This document shows positions 1 through 9,936 of a stretch of 64,000 nt of DNA, one piece after another. Every line of letters begins with the position of its first letter. Within the stretch, counting starts at the first letter, position 1. Source of the DNA: an uncultured Burkholderiales bacterium. Lineage in GTDB: Bacteria > Pseudomonadota > Gammaproteobacteria > Burkholderiales > Burkholderiaceae_C. The DNA lies in contig CAMFGY010000002.1 of NCBI GenBank assembly GCA_945952065.1, positions 124,001 to 188,000 on the forward strand, given 5' to 3'. The position numbers and the translations under genes were made by a program. Under the pieces are notes generated by a model. That model searched no databases. It was given only the letters and a program-made list of their open reading frames with translations, and was not told the DNA's origin.

Positions 1-2
1 TG

Positions 3-3000
3 ACTGCCGATGATGGGTGTGTTGTTGACCCGCTGCGCGGACTCTATGGTTGGCTTTGTTTGCATTGCGAGACGGATAGAGCTCAGCTCGTCAATGTCGA
101 CCCCTTGGCACTTGTTCTTTACGGCGACGTTGGCCCCTACAGCAGCTCTGATAGACGGCTGGTGCTGAGAGCACTGAAGGCGGCAGCGGACCGCTTCCCC
201 TGGTTCAGAAATGACGACTGGGCAGCTCGGCCTTTTGGTGCTTTGGGTTCACCAGATTTAATCGCGGACTTCGCTTTGATTCTCAGGGACCCGGCACGCG
301 GTCTCGCACATGAGCCGTTCTTGGCATGCGTCATAGACGCGTTGATTCATGGCTCACCGATTCCTGCGCTGGCCACCGACCTTTACGCCGTCGTGACAGA
401 TTCGACCTACACCTCTCGCGTGCGTCGCGAAAGCGCGGCCGCTTGGCTCAACTGCACTGGCAATGATTCAACTGCAGCCCTGCAGCTACTTTCCGACATT
501 CGAACTGGTGACGTGTTGGATGACGATGACGAAATCAGCGGCCGACTGCTGGATGCCTTGTTTCCGGTGCATATGTCGGCACAACAAGCTTTAGAGAGCC
601 TGCACGGGGCAAAGGCCGAAAGTCTGATTGGCTGGTACCACATGTTCTGGGCAGATGATTTCGTGGCCAGAATCCCGAAAGCCCAGATTGCAGATGCCCT
701 TGACCAACTCTTGAAATTTACAGGCAGTCCTGAGGTGCAAGAGGATTCAGAACAAGGGTTTCCCAAACTGGAAAACATCAGAAAGACCGCCCTTAGTCTG
801 CTGAACCATGGGCTGAACATCATTGGAGACGAATCGTCAGACCAGCAGTTATTCAACTGGCTGGGACTGGGGATCGATAAGTACGGCCAAGAACCGTTGC
901 ACTCCGATGTGAAAAACGAAATTGTGAGTTGGTTGGGCGCACGCCCTGAGCGTATGAAGGGCGTTTATCAATGCGGTGTGGACGAGTACCTTTCAGGCGA
1001 TGCGACCACACGCCGGCCCTGGGCAATTGAGAATCGCCTTTACTCGGCGAGTCGCCCTGTGGATTGGTTGCCTTGGGTTCTGGAAAGACTCGCAGATTGG
1101 GGCGACGAAGAACTGGCCAAACATTGGTTCCAACATGCCGCCTGGGCGGTCATGAATGAGCAGGCTGTCGGTAGCATCAACTTGGAATATTTGGAAAGTT
1201 GGGTGCGGAAACACATCGGCGTCTGGCCGACTGCCGAGCAATGGCTCGAAGAGCGTACTTCGCTTCCTCTGGATTCCTGGGATGAGGAAGAGCATAGAAG
1301 GAAAGTGCAGAACCAATTGGATGCCGCATCTCGCAGGGCCAATGAGCGGGCGGTGTTGGCTCCTTTTCTGCCTGGCGTGTTCGCTGGAACGGCTCCGGCC
1401 CATGTGATGGGGAAGATCGCCATAAAGTACAAGCAGCCGCCTTCGGGCAACCAAGGAAGAACGGCGACAGAGCGTGTTGCTAACTACCTTTGTGGTACCC
1501 CGGATGAAGCTGCTAAGGCTATTTCTGCCTTGACACTCGTTCTTGGGCGACGTGACCTCAATACTCGGGCGGAGGTTATATCGTCATTCGAGAAAGGCGA
1601 GCGTTTCTGGCTCAGTTACGCCTGTTTACTCGCAGCGGAACTTGCATGGGCACAAGAGCCGACAGTTTTCGCATCGATTTCAGCAAGTGCGCTAGAAGCG
1701 CTGATCGCCTACCATTTGATAGACGAAGGAGGGCGAACTTGCGGGTGGTTCAAGGCGCTGTGCATGGCGCATCCGGACACCGTTCACCGTGTTTCTAAAG
1801 AGCTTCTTGAGGCTGATTTGCGGGTGGACCCACCAAGACTGCAGCTCTATTTCGGTTTGCCGGATGACGATGCGTCAAGAGAGTTCGTTGCGTTGCTTTT
1901 GCCCGATTTGTTGATGGCAATACCTAGTGCGCCGACGAGTGAGCAGCTTCGGATATTCAATTCCTGCCTGATTCGCGCGGCAAAAAAACATCTGGCGCCG
2001 GAAACACTCCAAAGCTTGCTTGCAGAGAGGCTCAAAGACGAACGCCTATCCATTGAATTTTTTGCTGCACTCCAGATTGCCGCGCTGACCTCGGACCCTG
2101 AACTGCACTTACTTGAACTCAAGACAGTTGCAGACGTTCAGCCGGATATCGGGCTAGCTATCCGCCGAGCATTCGTAGAGCAGAGGGAGGACGATTCCGG
2201 CTGCGTTGAGGAGTCAATCGAATCGGCCGGCTTGCTGATAGAACTTCTCGCTGAATGTGCGCAAGCATCTAATTCATTGATGCCGCACGAGTCAGAAGAT
2301 CCGTTTGGAGAGGGCTGCCGACTCATTCACAACCTGGCCAAACAAATCTCTGATTTGTCCAGTCCATTGGCGACCAAAGAACTCATGCGACTTCGAGCGT
2401 TGCCTGCCATGGGCGCGTGGCGCACTGAACTTGATTGGTATATCGGGGTACAGCAAAAGCTTGCTCGTTCAATTTCGTTCGTGGCGCCAAACGCCACAGA
2501 GGTTGGAAAGGTCCTATGCAATCTTGAACCGGCAAACGCCCGAGACATGGCCATTTTGCTGATCGAGAAAATGATGTGGCTTGCAAAGCGGATTCGATCA
2601 GAAGAAACGAATCAGCTATTGCTGTTCTGGGAGAAAGACTCGAAGGGAGTACTTAAGCCGAAGTCTGAAAACTCTTGCAGGGACGTACTGCACGGACTGC
2701 TTCGCGACAGCATGCTTCCGCTAGGTGTTCAAGTTGAAAAGGAAGCAATGGCAGCGGCCGACAAACGCGCCGACTTGCAGGCAAACACATTGCACCGTGG
2801 CGCCCGCATCGTCGTACCCGTCGAGATAAAAAAGGAAAGCCACTCCGAGGTCTGGACAGCTTGGGTGGATCAGCTTGAGGCGCGATACACGAGCAACCCA
2901 GGTGCCCAGGGCATTGGCGTCTACCTTGTATTTTGGTTCGGTGATAAGCCAAAGCGGCACCCGGATGGCACGGTACCACGCAACGCTGAGCACATGGCCG

Positions 3001-3080
3001 AACTCCTTGGTGCGGCAATACCTAAGGACAGATGGAACCGGATATTCGGCCTAGTCATTGACTTGTCGGCGCGAGCCTAA
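3..3080 (+). CDS. Large uncharacterised protein, 5'-truncated by the window edge; C-terminal PD-(D/E)XK nuclease-like domain; putative defence/cargo protein
   Basis: ORF track gives 60..3080 (TTG start), but the same frame is open back to base 3 (TADDGCVVDPLRGLYGWLC...), so the true start is upstream of the window. C-terminus has RADLQA...VVPVEIKKESHSEVWTAWVDQLEARYTSNP...GIGVYLVFWFG, a D...ExK nuclease-like signature. Confidence 0.7.
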   Translation, partial: TADDGCVVDPLRGLYGWLCLHCETDRAQLVNVDPLALVLYGDVGPYSSSDRRLVLRALKAAADRFPWFRNDDWAARPFGALGSPDLIADFALILRDPARGLAHEPFLACVIDALIHGSPIPALATDLYAVVTDSTYTSRVRRESAAAWLNCTGNDSTAALQLLSDIRTGDVLDDDDEISGRLLDALFPVHMSAQQALESLHGAKAESLIGWYHMFWADDFVARIPKAQIADALDQLLKFTGSPEVQEDSEQGFPKLENIRKTALSLLNHGLNIIGDESSDQQLFNWLGLGIDKYGQEPLHSDVKNEIVSWLGARPERMKGVYQCGVDEYLSGDATTRRPWAIENRLYSASRPVDWLPWVLERLADWGDEELAKHWFQHAAWAVMNEQAVGSINLEYLESWVRKHIGVWPTAEQWLEERTSLPLDSWDEEEHRRKVQNQLDAASRRANERAVLAPFLPGVFAGTAPAHVMGKIAIKYKQPPSGNQGRTATERVANYLCGTPDEAAKAISALTLVLGRRDLNTRAEVISSFEKGERFWLSYACLLAAELAWAQEPTVFASISASALEALIAYHLIDEGGRTCGWFKALCMAHPDTVHRVSKELLEADLRVDPPRLQLYFGLPDDDASREFVALLLPDLLMAIPSAPTSEQLRIFNSCLIRAAKKHLAPETLQSLLAERLKDERLSIEFFAALQIAALTSDPELHLLELKTVADVQPDIGLAIRRAFVEQREDDSGCVEESIESAGLLIELLAECAQASNSLMPHESEDPFGEGCRLIHNLAKQISDLSSPLATKELMRLRALPAMGAWRTELDWYIGVQQKLARSISFVAPNATEVGKVLCNLEPANARDMAILLIEKMMWLAKRIRSEETNQLLLFWEKDSKGVLKPKSENSCRDVLHGLLRDSMLPLGVQVEKEAMAAADKRADLQANTLHRGARIVVPVEIKKESHSEVWTAWVDQLEARYTSNPGAQGIGVYLVFWFGDKPKRHPDGTVPRNAEHMAELLGAAIPKDRWNRIFGLVIDLSARA

Positions 3081-3151
3081 GCCGAGGCAACGAGTCCTGC
3101 GGACTGCGCATGGCATTGGCCTTCTACAGCGCACTGCAAAACAACGCGGAT

Positions 3152-3181
3152 AAAGGAAAGGCGCCTCGGCGCCTTTCCTTT
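3152..3181 (+). terminator. Perfect inverted repeat, probable (bidirectional) terminator
   Basis: AAAGGAAAGGCGCC-TC-GGCGCCTTTCCTTT, 14-bp perfect stem, 70 bp after the stop of the first CDS. Confidence 0.65.
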
Positions 3182-3288
3182 ACTTAACCTGTTTTAGCCA
3201 GCATTGGGGATCTGCTCGTTCATCCAAACGACACATCAATCGCCCCTGAAATTCCTTTAATTGCCCTCATGCCCCCATTGCAGCGTTG

Positions 3289-3357
3289 CCGCGAAACGAC
3301 TTTGTTTCGCAGGCAAGGACTTTGTTTCCGGGGTAACGACTTTATTTCAGACTGACA
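3289..3357 (-). mobile_element. Putative Tn7-like transposon end (glmS-proximal) with three tandem 20-bp TnsB-like sites
   Basis: Minus strand reads TGTCAGTCT|GAAATAAAGTCGTTACCCCG|GAAACAAAGTCCTTGCCTGC|GAAACAAAGTCGTTTCGCGG; the TGT tip is 25 bp past the glmS stop codon (3383-3385). Confidence 0.65.
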
Positions 3358-3382
3358 GCAAATAGGGGCACCAGCCCCCTAC

Positions 3383-5254
3383 TTACTCCACTGTCACGCT
3401 CTTGGCCAGGTTGCGAGGCTTGTCGACATCGGTGCCGCGGGCGCAGGCGGTGTGATAGGCGAGCAACTGCAGCGGGATCACATGCAAGATGGGGCTGAGT
3501 GCGCCATAGTGCTCAGGCATGCGGATCACATGCAGGCCGGGCTCCGATTGGATCTGGGTGTCACCGTCGGCGAAGACATAGAGTTGGCCGCCACGTGCGC
3601 GCACCTCTTGCATATTGCTCTTGAGTTTTTCCAGCAAGGTGTCGTTGGGCGCCACGGTCACGACAGGCATTTCAGCGGTGACGAGTGCCAAGGGGCCATG
3701 CTTGAGCTCACCTGCCGGGTAGGCTTCGGCATGGATGTAGCTGATCTCCTTGAGCTTCAAAGCGCCTTCCAAGGCAATCGGGTAGTGCAGGCCGCGCCCC
3801 AGGAAAAGCGCGTTTTCCTTGCGAGCGAACTCTTCGCTCCAAGCAATGACTTGAGGCTCCAAAGCCAACACCGCTTGCACCGCCACGGGCAGGTGCCGTA
3901 GGGCTTTCAAATGCTCGGCTTCTTGCGCTTCGCTCAAGTGGCCGCGCGTCTGGGCCAGGGCCAGGGTCAACAAGAACAGGCCCACCAGCTGGGTTGTGAA
4001 CGCTTTGGTGGATGCCACGCCGATTTCTGCGCCTGCACGGGTGATGTAGGCCAATTCGCATTCGCGAACCATGGCACTGGTGGCCACATTGCAGACCGTC
4101 AAGGTGTGCTTCATGCCCATGGCGCGCGCATGTTTCAAAGCGGCCAGGGTGTCGGCCGTTTCTCCGCTCTGGCTGATCGTAACGACCAAAGTGCGCGGGT
4201 TCGGCACGCTGTCGCGGTAGCGGTATTCGCTGGCAATTTCCACGCTGGTCGGGATCTTGGCAATGCTTTCCAGCCAATACTTGGCGGTTGAGCCTGAATA
4301 AAAGCTGGTGCCACAAGCCAAGATCAAGACCGAGTCCACCTCCTTGAAGATGCGGTAAGCGCCGTCCCCAAACAACTCAGGGCTGATGCCGGTGATGGCT
4401 TCGAGCGTGTTGGCGATGGCCGTGGGCTGCTCGAAGATTTCCTTTTGCATATAGTGGCGATACGGGCCCAGTTCCGCTGCGCCGCTGTGCGCATGCACGG
4501 TGCGGACTTCGCGCTGCTGCGGCTCATAACGGCCTGTTTCAGCGTTGCGTCGCGTGATCCAGAAGCGTCCCGGCTGCAGGTCCACCACATCGCCTTCTTC
4601 CAAGTAGACGATCTGGTCGGTCACCCCTGCCAGCGCCATGGCGTCGGAGGCCACGAAGTGCTCACCGTCTGCGGCGTCCATGCCCACACCCAGCACCAGC
4701 GGCGAGCCTTCGCGTGCCGCCACCACATGATGCGGCTCATCTCGGCAAAACACCGCCACCGCATAAGCGCCCTTCAGGCGCGGCAAGGCTTGTTGCACAG
4801 CGTCGAGCAAGTCACCGCTGTAGAGATGGTCAATCAAATGGGCGATGACCTCGGTATCGGTCTGGCTGCTGAAGACGTAGCCGCGCGACTTCAGTTCGGC
4901 TCGCAGTTCATCGTGGTTTTCGATGATGCCGTTGTGCACCAGCGCAATCCGCCCCACGCTGTCGGCGCTGGCGTTGGGGCCTTGCGAGAAATGCGGGTGC
5001 GCGTTGTGAACGGCCGGTGCCCCGTGGGTGGCCCAGCGGGTGTGGGCAATGCCGGTGCCGGAGGCGATGCCATCTTCAGCCGCCAAACCGGTGAGCTCCG
5101 CCACGCGGGAAGTGCTGCGAGCACGCTTGAGCCCGCCGTCTTGGTGCACTGCCACACCACAAGAGTCATAGCCCCGGTATTCCAGGCGCTTGAGGCCTTC
5201 GATCAAGATGGGGACGATGTTGCGCTGACTGACGGCTCCGACGATTCCGCACAT
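3383..5254 (-). CDS. glmS: Glutamine--fructose-6-phosphate aminotransferase (isomerizing)
   Basis: [34 protein letters not shown]-terminus, two SIS domains, ...LAKSVTVE C-terminus. Confidence 0.97.
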   Translation of the reverse strand: MCGIVGAVSQRNIVPILIEGLKRLEYRGYDSCGVAVHQDGGLKRARSTSRVAELTGLAAEDGIASGTGIAHTRWATHGAPAVHNAHPHFSQGPNASADSVGRIALVHNGIIENHDELRAELKSRGYVFSSQTDTEVIAHLIDHLYSGDLLDAVQQALPRLKGAYAVAVFCRDEPHHVVAAREGSPLVLGVGMDAADGEHFVASDAMALAGVTDQIVYLEEGDVVDLQPGRFWITRRNAETGRYEPQQREVRTVHAHSGAAELGPYRHYMQKEIFEQPTAIANTLEAITGISPELFGDGAYRIFKEVDSVLILACGTSFYSGSTAKYWLESIAKIPTSVEIASEYRYRDSVPNPRTLVVTISQSGETADTLAALKHARAMGMKHTLTVCNVATSAMVRECELAYITRAGAEIGVASTKAFTTQLVGLFLLTLALAQTRGHLSEAQEAEHLKALRHLPVAVQAVLALEPQVIAWSEEFARKENALFLGRGLHYPIALEGALKLKEISYIHAEAYPAGELKHGPLALVTAEMPVVTVAPNDTLLEKLKSNMQEVRARGGQLYVFADGDTQIQSEPGLHVIRMPEHYGALSPILHVIPLQLLAYHTACARGTDVDKPRNLAKSVTVE

Positions 5255-5403
5255 GGTGTTTGGCTCCAGAAAGGGTTTGGGCTTGTGAACGGAGCGAATC
5301 GTAGGCATTCCTCAACAATGAATGCTTTCAAAATTTGCTTGTTTTTGAAACAATCGGCCTCGCCAGAGATATCGTGAAGACTTATTTCACAAATCAAAAA
5401 ACT

Positions 5404-5892
5404 ATGGATGATTCAACCGCAACCTTGAGCCTGGACGCCAGCGATCTGCGCATCCTGGACTTGCTGCAACAAGATGCTGCGCTGTCCAATCAGGACTTGG
5501 CCGGACTGGCCCATGTATCTCCCGCCACCTGCTTGCGACGCGTCAAGCGCCTGGTGGACGCCGGCATCATCGAGCGCCGGGTGGCCCTGCTTTCGGCCGA
5601 AAAACTGGGAGCGGGGCTGACCGCCATTGTTGAAATCACCTTGGATCGCCAAGGCGCGGAGCACCTGCAAGCCTTTGAAACGCGGGTTCTGGCTGACAGC
5701 GCGGTTCAGCAGTGCTACCAAGTCTCACCGGGGCCAGATTTTGTGTTGATTCTGCAGGTGCCCGATATGCCGGCCTACCACGCCCTGGTGCTGCGTCTTT
5801 TCACGCAAGACGCCAATGTGCGCAACGTCAAAGCCTTCTTCAGCGTGCGCCGGGGCAAATTTGAGCCGCGCGTGCATTTGCCGAGTCGCTGA
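5404..5892 (+). CDS. Lrp/AsnC family transcriptional regulator
   Basis: N-terminal HTH (LRILDLLQQDAALSNQDLAGLAHVSPATCLRRVKRL) plus Lrp/AsnC ligand domain. Confidence 0.92.
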   Translation: MDDSTATLSLDASDLRILDLLQQDAALSNQDLAGLAHVSPATCLRRVKRLVDAGIIERRVALLSAEKLGAGLTAIVEITLDRQGAEHLQAFETRVLADSAVQQCYQVSPGPDFVLILQVPDMPAYHALVLRLFTQDANVRNVKAFFSVRRGKFEPRVHLPSR

Positions 5893-5941
5893 GCTTAGTC
5901 CAGCCGCCAATTGGCAGCCGCCAGGCCCGAGCCCCATGAAA

Positions 5942-5963
5942 AAAGCGGCCCGCGGGCCGCTTT
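5942..5963. terminator. Bidirectional hairpin terminator between convergent genes
   Basis: AAAGCGGCCCGCGGGCCGCTTT perfect palindrome between convergent CDSs. Confidence 0.65.
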
Positions 5964-5993
5964 CGTTCGAACAAGACCGAGGTCTTGCGCCAT

Positions 5994-7160
5994 TCAGGCC
6001 TTGTTGCGACGGCGTGCAGCGCCAGCCACCACCCACAGGCCCAGAGCCATCAAGGCATAGGTCTGAGGCTCGGGCACCGCCGTCACGCTGGCGATGAAGC
6101 CCAGGTGCGAGAACACAGCCGTCGAACCCGACAGGTCACCATAGCTGGACTTGTTGACCGTGCTCGCGTCGCAGTCCAAGGCGAAAGTGCTGCAAGCTTG
6201 CCAACCCCAAGAGTGCACGCCGGACAGCACCCATTCCGTGCCATTCCAGACGAAGTCGCCACCGCCGGAGTCGCCACCGGCGATCAGACCTTCCAGGCCG
6301 CCCAGGCCGTCATTGCTGCTGAACTTGTTGCCTGTGATGTCGGCAATGCGCTGCATGGTGTTGTGCTGCGCGGTCCCCTTGTCGAAGTCCACCATATAGG
6401 TGACGCCGTATTTGTAGTAGTTCTCGTCATAGCCCCAGTCAGGACCGATGGCGTCGCCCACGACCTTGTTGAAGGTCTTGCTGTCGATGTCAAAGGTGTT
6501 GAAGGCGTAGTGACCAAACTTGCCATCGTTCCAGTTGGTGGCGGTGTTGTTGCCACCATTGCTGGTGGTGCCATAGCCGGCCATCAAGTGGGTCTTGCCC
6601 ACGTCGTTGGTGGTGCTGAGGTTGTAGCCCTTGATGGTGGTGACGGGGGCGTCCAGCTTCAGGATGGCGATGTCCGCGCCCGTATCCAAGTCACCATTCC
6701 AGCCAGAATGGATGAAGGCATTGCCCACCGACACATTGCGGGTTTCAACGGCCTTGCCGTCGTACCAACCAAACTGCACCGTCATCTTGCTGAAGTCATC
6801 AGCGCAATGCGCTGCAGTCAGCACATACTGGCCGCCCGCCAGCAAAGAGCCCGAGCAGGCGTAGTTGCCGGCCGAGGTGGTGAAGCTCAGACGCGCCACA
6901 CCGTCGAGCAAACCGGCCACGCCACCAATCACTTGGCCCGGCGCAAAACGCCAGTTAGAGGGGTCGCTGGTGTTGCCAGTCAGAGGGTCCATGCCAATGG
7001 CGCTGGCAGGAGGCAAACGCAGGTTCGCTGTGCTTTGATCGCCCGCGGCATGCGCGGCGCCCACCAAAGTCAGCAGCGCGGCTGCGGCGATGACATTCAA
7101 ATGCTTGACCAAGGTCCTACTCCTCGAAATTTGTCTTGAAACGGTCGATGCCCTGGTCAA
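5994..7160 (-). CDS. Trypsin-like serine protease with PEP-CTERM sorting signal (start uncertain)
   Basis: Signal peptide, LTAAHC, DTGADIAILKLD, GGDSGGGDF motifs; C-term VPEPQTYALMALGLWVVAGAARRRNKA. Confidence 0.88.
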   Translation of the reverse strand: MTRASTVSRQISRSRTLVKHLNVIAAAALLTLVGAAHAAGDQSTANLRLPPASAIGMDPLTGNTSDPSNWRFAPGQVIGGVAGLLDGVARLSFTTSAGNYACSGSLLAGGQYVLTAAHCADDFSKMTVQFGWYDGKAVETRNVSVGNAFIHSGWNGDLDTGADIAILKLDAPVTTIKGYNLSTTNDVGKTHLMAGYGTTSNGGNNTATNWNDGKFGHYAFNTFDIDSKTFNKVVGDAIGPDWGYDENYYKYGVTYMVDFDKGTAQHNTMQRIADITGNKFSSNDGLGGLEGLIAGGDSGGGDFVWNGTEWVLSGVHSWGWQACSTFALDCDASTVNKSSYGDLSGSTAVFSHLGFIASVTAVPEPQTYALMALGLWVVAGAARRRNKA

Positions 7161-7395
7161 AACGGTCGGGCTGCGCCCGTTGCTGTCATTGCCAGTGGTT
7201 CTTTTATACCCATCGATGCGTGAATATTGTCACGCCAAAGAAACCAAGCCAACCCCCAGACGAGGGCAGTGAATACCCCAAGAAGAAAATCAGAAGGCCC
7301 ATGCAATAGGCCGTTATGCAAGCGCCCCTGAACCGAGCGATCCAAGGGCGCAGGCAAGGCCAACATCAGCCGGATTCAGCCTGGAGGTCGTCTGA

Positions 7396-8505
7396 TCAGC
7401 ATTGTTGGCGGCGACGTGCCGCGCCAGCCACGGCCAACAGACCCAGCGCCATCAAGGCATAGGTTTGCGGTTCAGGCACAGCGGTCACGCTGTTGATGAA
7501 GGCAATGTGCGAAAACACGGCCGTGGAGCCCGAGAGATCGCCGTAGCTGGAGCCGTTGTTTGCCGCGTTGTCGCAAGTCGAGGGCGAAGTGACGCCGTAG
7601 TAGCTGCAAGCGTCGTTCCCGCCCCAGCCCCAAGAATGCACACCGGACAAGAGCCACTCGGTGCCGTTCCAAACAAAGTCACCGCCGCCCGAATCGCCAC
7701 CCGCAATCAAACCCTCGTCGGCCAAATTGGCGATCCCGGCATTGCCCCAGGTTTGGCCGACCTTGGCGCCGATCCGGCCGATGGTGTTGCGGTTCGCGGA
7801 GCCATCATCGAAGTCGACCATATAGGTCACGCCGTACTTGTAAAAGTCGGCGTTGTAGGCCGGATCGGCCAAGCTGTTCAGCGTTTTGCTGTCGATGTCG
7901 AAGGTGTTGAAGGCGTAGTGGCCGTAATTCCTGTCATTCCAGTTGGTGGCCGTGTTGCTGGTCGCTACATTGGTGGTGCCGTAGCCAGCCATCAAATGCT
8001 GCTTGCCCACATCGTTGGTGGTGCTGAGCTTGTAGCCCTTGATGGTGGTGACGGCCGAGTCCAACTTCAGGATGGCGATGTCGGCGCCGGTGTCGAGGTC
8101 ACCATTCCAGCCGCTGTGAACCGTGGCGTTGCCCACCGCGACACTGCGCGTCACGGCGGCCGTGCCGTTGTACCAGCCGAACTGCACGGTCATGCTCTTG
8201 AAGTCGTCGGCGCAATGAGCCGCCGTCAACACATACATGCCCCCCTCCAACAAGGAGCCCGAGCAGGCATAGCTCGCTCCGGCGTTGGTGGTGAAGCTGA
8301 GCTTAGCAACGCCGTCCAGCGCGCCGGCCACACCACCAATGGTTTGGCCGGGGGCAAAGCGCCAATTGGAGGGGGCCGAGGTATTGCCCGTGGTGGGGGT
8401 CAAATCGCCCAATGCGGTGGTTTGACCGTTGCTGGCTTGCGCAACGCCCGTCAGGGCCAATGCCGTTGCTGCGGCCAGCAGTTGGAGGGTATGAGTTTTC
8501 GCCAT
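7396..8505 (-). CDS. Trypsin-like serine protease with PEP-CTERM sorting signal (paralogue of neighbour)
   Basis: Highly similar to the 5994..7160 product; LTAAHC/DIAILKLD/GGDSGGGDF; C-term VPEPQTYALMALGLLAVAGAARRRQQC. Confidence 0.88.
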   Translation of the reverse strand: MAKTHTLQLLAAATALALTGVAQASNGQTTALGDLTPTTGNTSAPSNWRFAPGQTIGGVAGALDGVAKLSFTTNAGASYACSGSLLEGGMYVLTAAHCADDFKSMTVQFGWYNGTAAVTRSVAVGNATVHSGWNGDLDTGADIAILKLDSAVTTIKGYKLSTTNDVGKQHLMAGYGTTNVATSNTATNWNDRNYGHYAFNTFDIDSKTLNSLADPAYNADFYKYGVTYMVDFDDGSANRNTIGRIGAKVGQTWGNAGIANLADEGLIAGGDSGGGDFVWNGTEWLLSGVHSWGWGGNDACSYYGVTSPSTCDNAANNGSSYGDLSGSTAVFSHIAFINSVTAVPEPQTYALMALGLLAVAGAARRRQQC

Positions 8506-8726
8506 GATGTCCCAGTTCTTCCGTGATCGGCGCCCATAGGCGCCTACTCCCACTGCGACCCCAGCCTCCTGGGCAGGAGTCGCACCAAACGACGCAGAAA
8601 CTGCGATCGATGACGGCAATATGTCACGGCCTCACAGAGGCAGGACTGATGGCTTTTGCCCAAGTAAAAACCCCTAGACATCGCGCCGATTGACACGGCA
8701 CACCCGGCTCCGCTAGCCCCCCCCGC

Positions 8727-9908
8727 TCAGGCCTTCAGGACAAGCAAGCCCTTCAAGTACTCGCCTTCTGGGAAACAAATGGTCTGCGGGTGGTCTGGCG
8801 TGGCGCCGACGCGGTCCAAGATGAAGCCGTCGACCTGCGCATCCAGGCCAGCGCCGGCCACAATCTTGTGGAACAGGTCGGGAGAAATGCCCCCTGAGCA
8901 CGAGAAGGTGAAGAGCAAACCGCCCGGCGCCAACAAGCGCAGCGCCAAACGATTGATGTCTTTGTAAGCACGCGCGGCGCGCTCGGCGTGGGCCGCCGTA
9001 GGGGCAAACTTGGGCGGATCCAGCACGATGGCATCGAACTGGCGCCCTTCCTTCAAGAAGCCCCGCAGGGTGGCGTTCACATCGGCGTCCATGGCCAAAT
9101 GACGCGCGGGATCAAACCCGTTCAAGACCACATGGGCTTGCGCGCGCGCCAAGGCCGGGCCTGAAGAATCCACGCTGATCACCTGCTCGGCACCGCCCGC
9201 CAAGGCCGCCACTGAAAAGCCACCGGTGTAGCTGTAGCAATTCAGCACAGTCTTGCTGCCGTAGTGCCGAACCGCGTCGGCAAAACGTTTGCGATTGTCG
9301 CGCTGATCGAGGTAGTACCCCGTTTTATGCCCTTCCGCCACATCCAAGCTGAGCCGCCAATCATGCTCGCTGATGGTCACTTCTGTCGCGCCAGCACCAC
9401 GCAACCACCCGGTTTGAAGGGGCAGCCCTTCGAGTTCGCGGACTTGGGCGTCAGAGCGTTCATACAAGCGGCTCAAGCCCGTTGCGGCCATCAAATGCTC
9501 GATGATTTGAGCCTTCCAGCGCTCCACCCCACAGGAGAGGAACTGAGCCACCAAGGTGTCGGCATAGCGGTCCACCACCAAACCGGGCAAGCCATCGGCC
9601 TCCCCGTGGATCAGCCGGATCGAGTCAGACGCCACCGGCAGACGCGCCCGCAGGCTCAAGGCGCGCGCGATGCGGCGCTGGAAAAAGGCGCTGTCGATGC
9701 GTTCGGCTTCATCAAAACTCCAGGCCCGCAGCCGAATCTGCGACTGCGGGCTGAAGGCGGCCCAGCACAGGAACTGCCCCTCAGAGGATTCAACCCGCAC
9801 GGTCTCACCGCTGTCGGCACCGCCGCGGGCGATCGAGCTTTCAAAAACCCAAGGGTGGCGGCGTTCCAAGGAGCGCTCTTTGCCGGGGCGAATGACGATT
9901 TTTTTCAT
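8727..9908 (-). CDS. rlmI: Class I SAM-dependent rRNA methyltransferase (RlmI-like, 23S rRNA m5C1962)
   Basis: PUA N-terminus KKIVIRPGKERSLERRHPWVFESSI; methyltransferase motifs NCYSYTGGFSVAAL and VLDPPKFA. Confidence 0.88.
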   Translation of the reverse strand: MKKIVIRPGKERSLERRHPWVFESSIARGGADSGETVRVESSEGQFLCWAAFSPQSQIRLRAWSFDEAERIDSAFFQRRIARALSLRARLPVASDSIRLIHGEADGLPGLVVDRYADTLVAQFLSCGVERWKAQIIEHLMAATGLSRLYERSDAQVRELEGLPLQTGWLRGAGATEVTISEHDWRLSLDVAEGHKTGYYLDQRDNRKRFADAVRHYGSKTVLNCYSYTGGFSVAALAGGAEQVISVDSSGPALARAQAHVVLNGFDPARHLAMDADVNATLRGFLKEGRQFDAIVLDPPKFAPTAAHAERAARAYKDINRLALRLLAPGGLLFTFSCSGGISPDLFHKIVAGAGLDAQVDGFILDRVGATPDHPQTICFPEGEYLKGLLVLKA

Positions 9909-9936
9909 GGCCTGGACCTCTATCTTTCGCTCAAGT

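Noticed and set aside
3286-3316. Stand-alone hairpin TTGCC-GCGAAAC-GACTTT-GTTTCGC-A-GGCAA as a terminator of glmS or the cargo gene
   Set aside because: It has no T-tract and is better explained as part of the 20-bp repeat array of the proposed transposon end.
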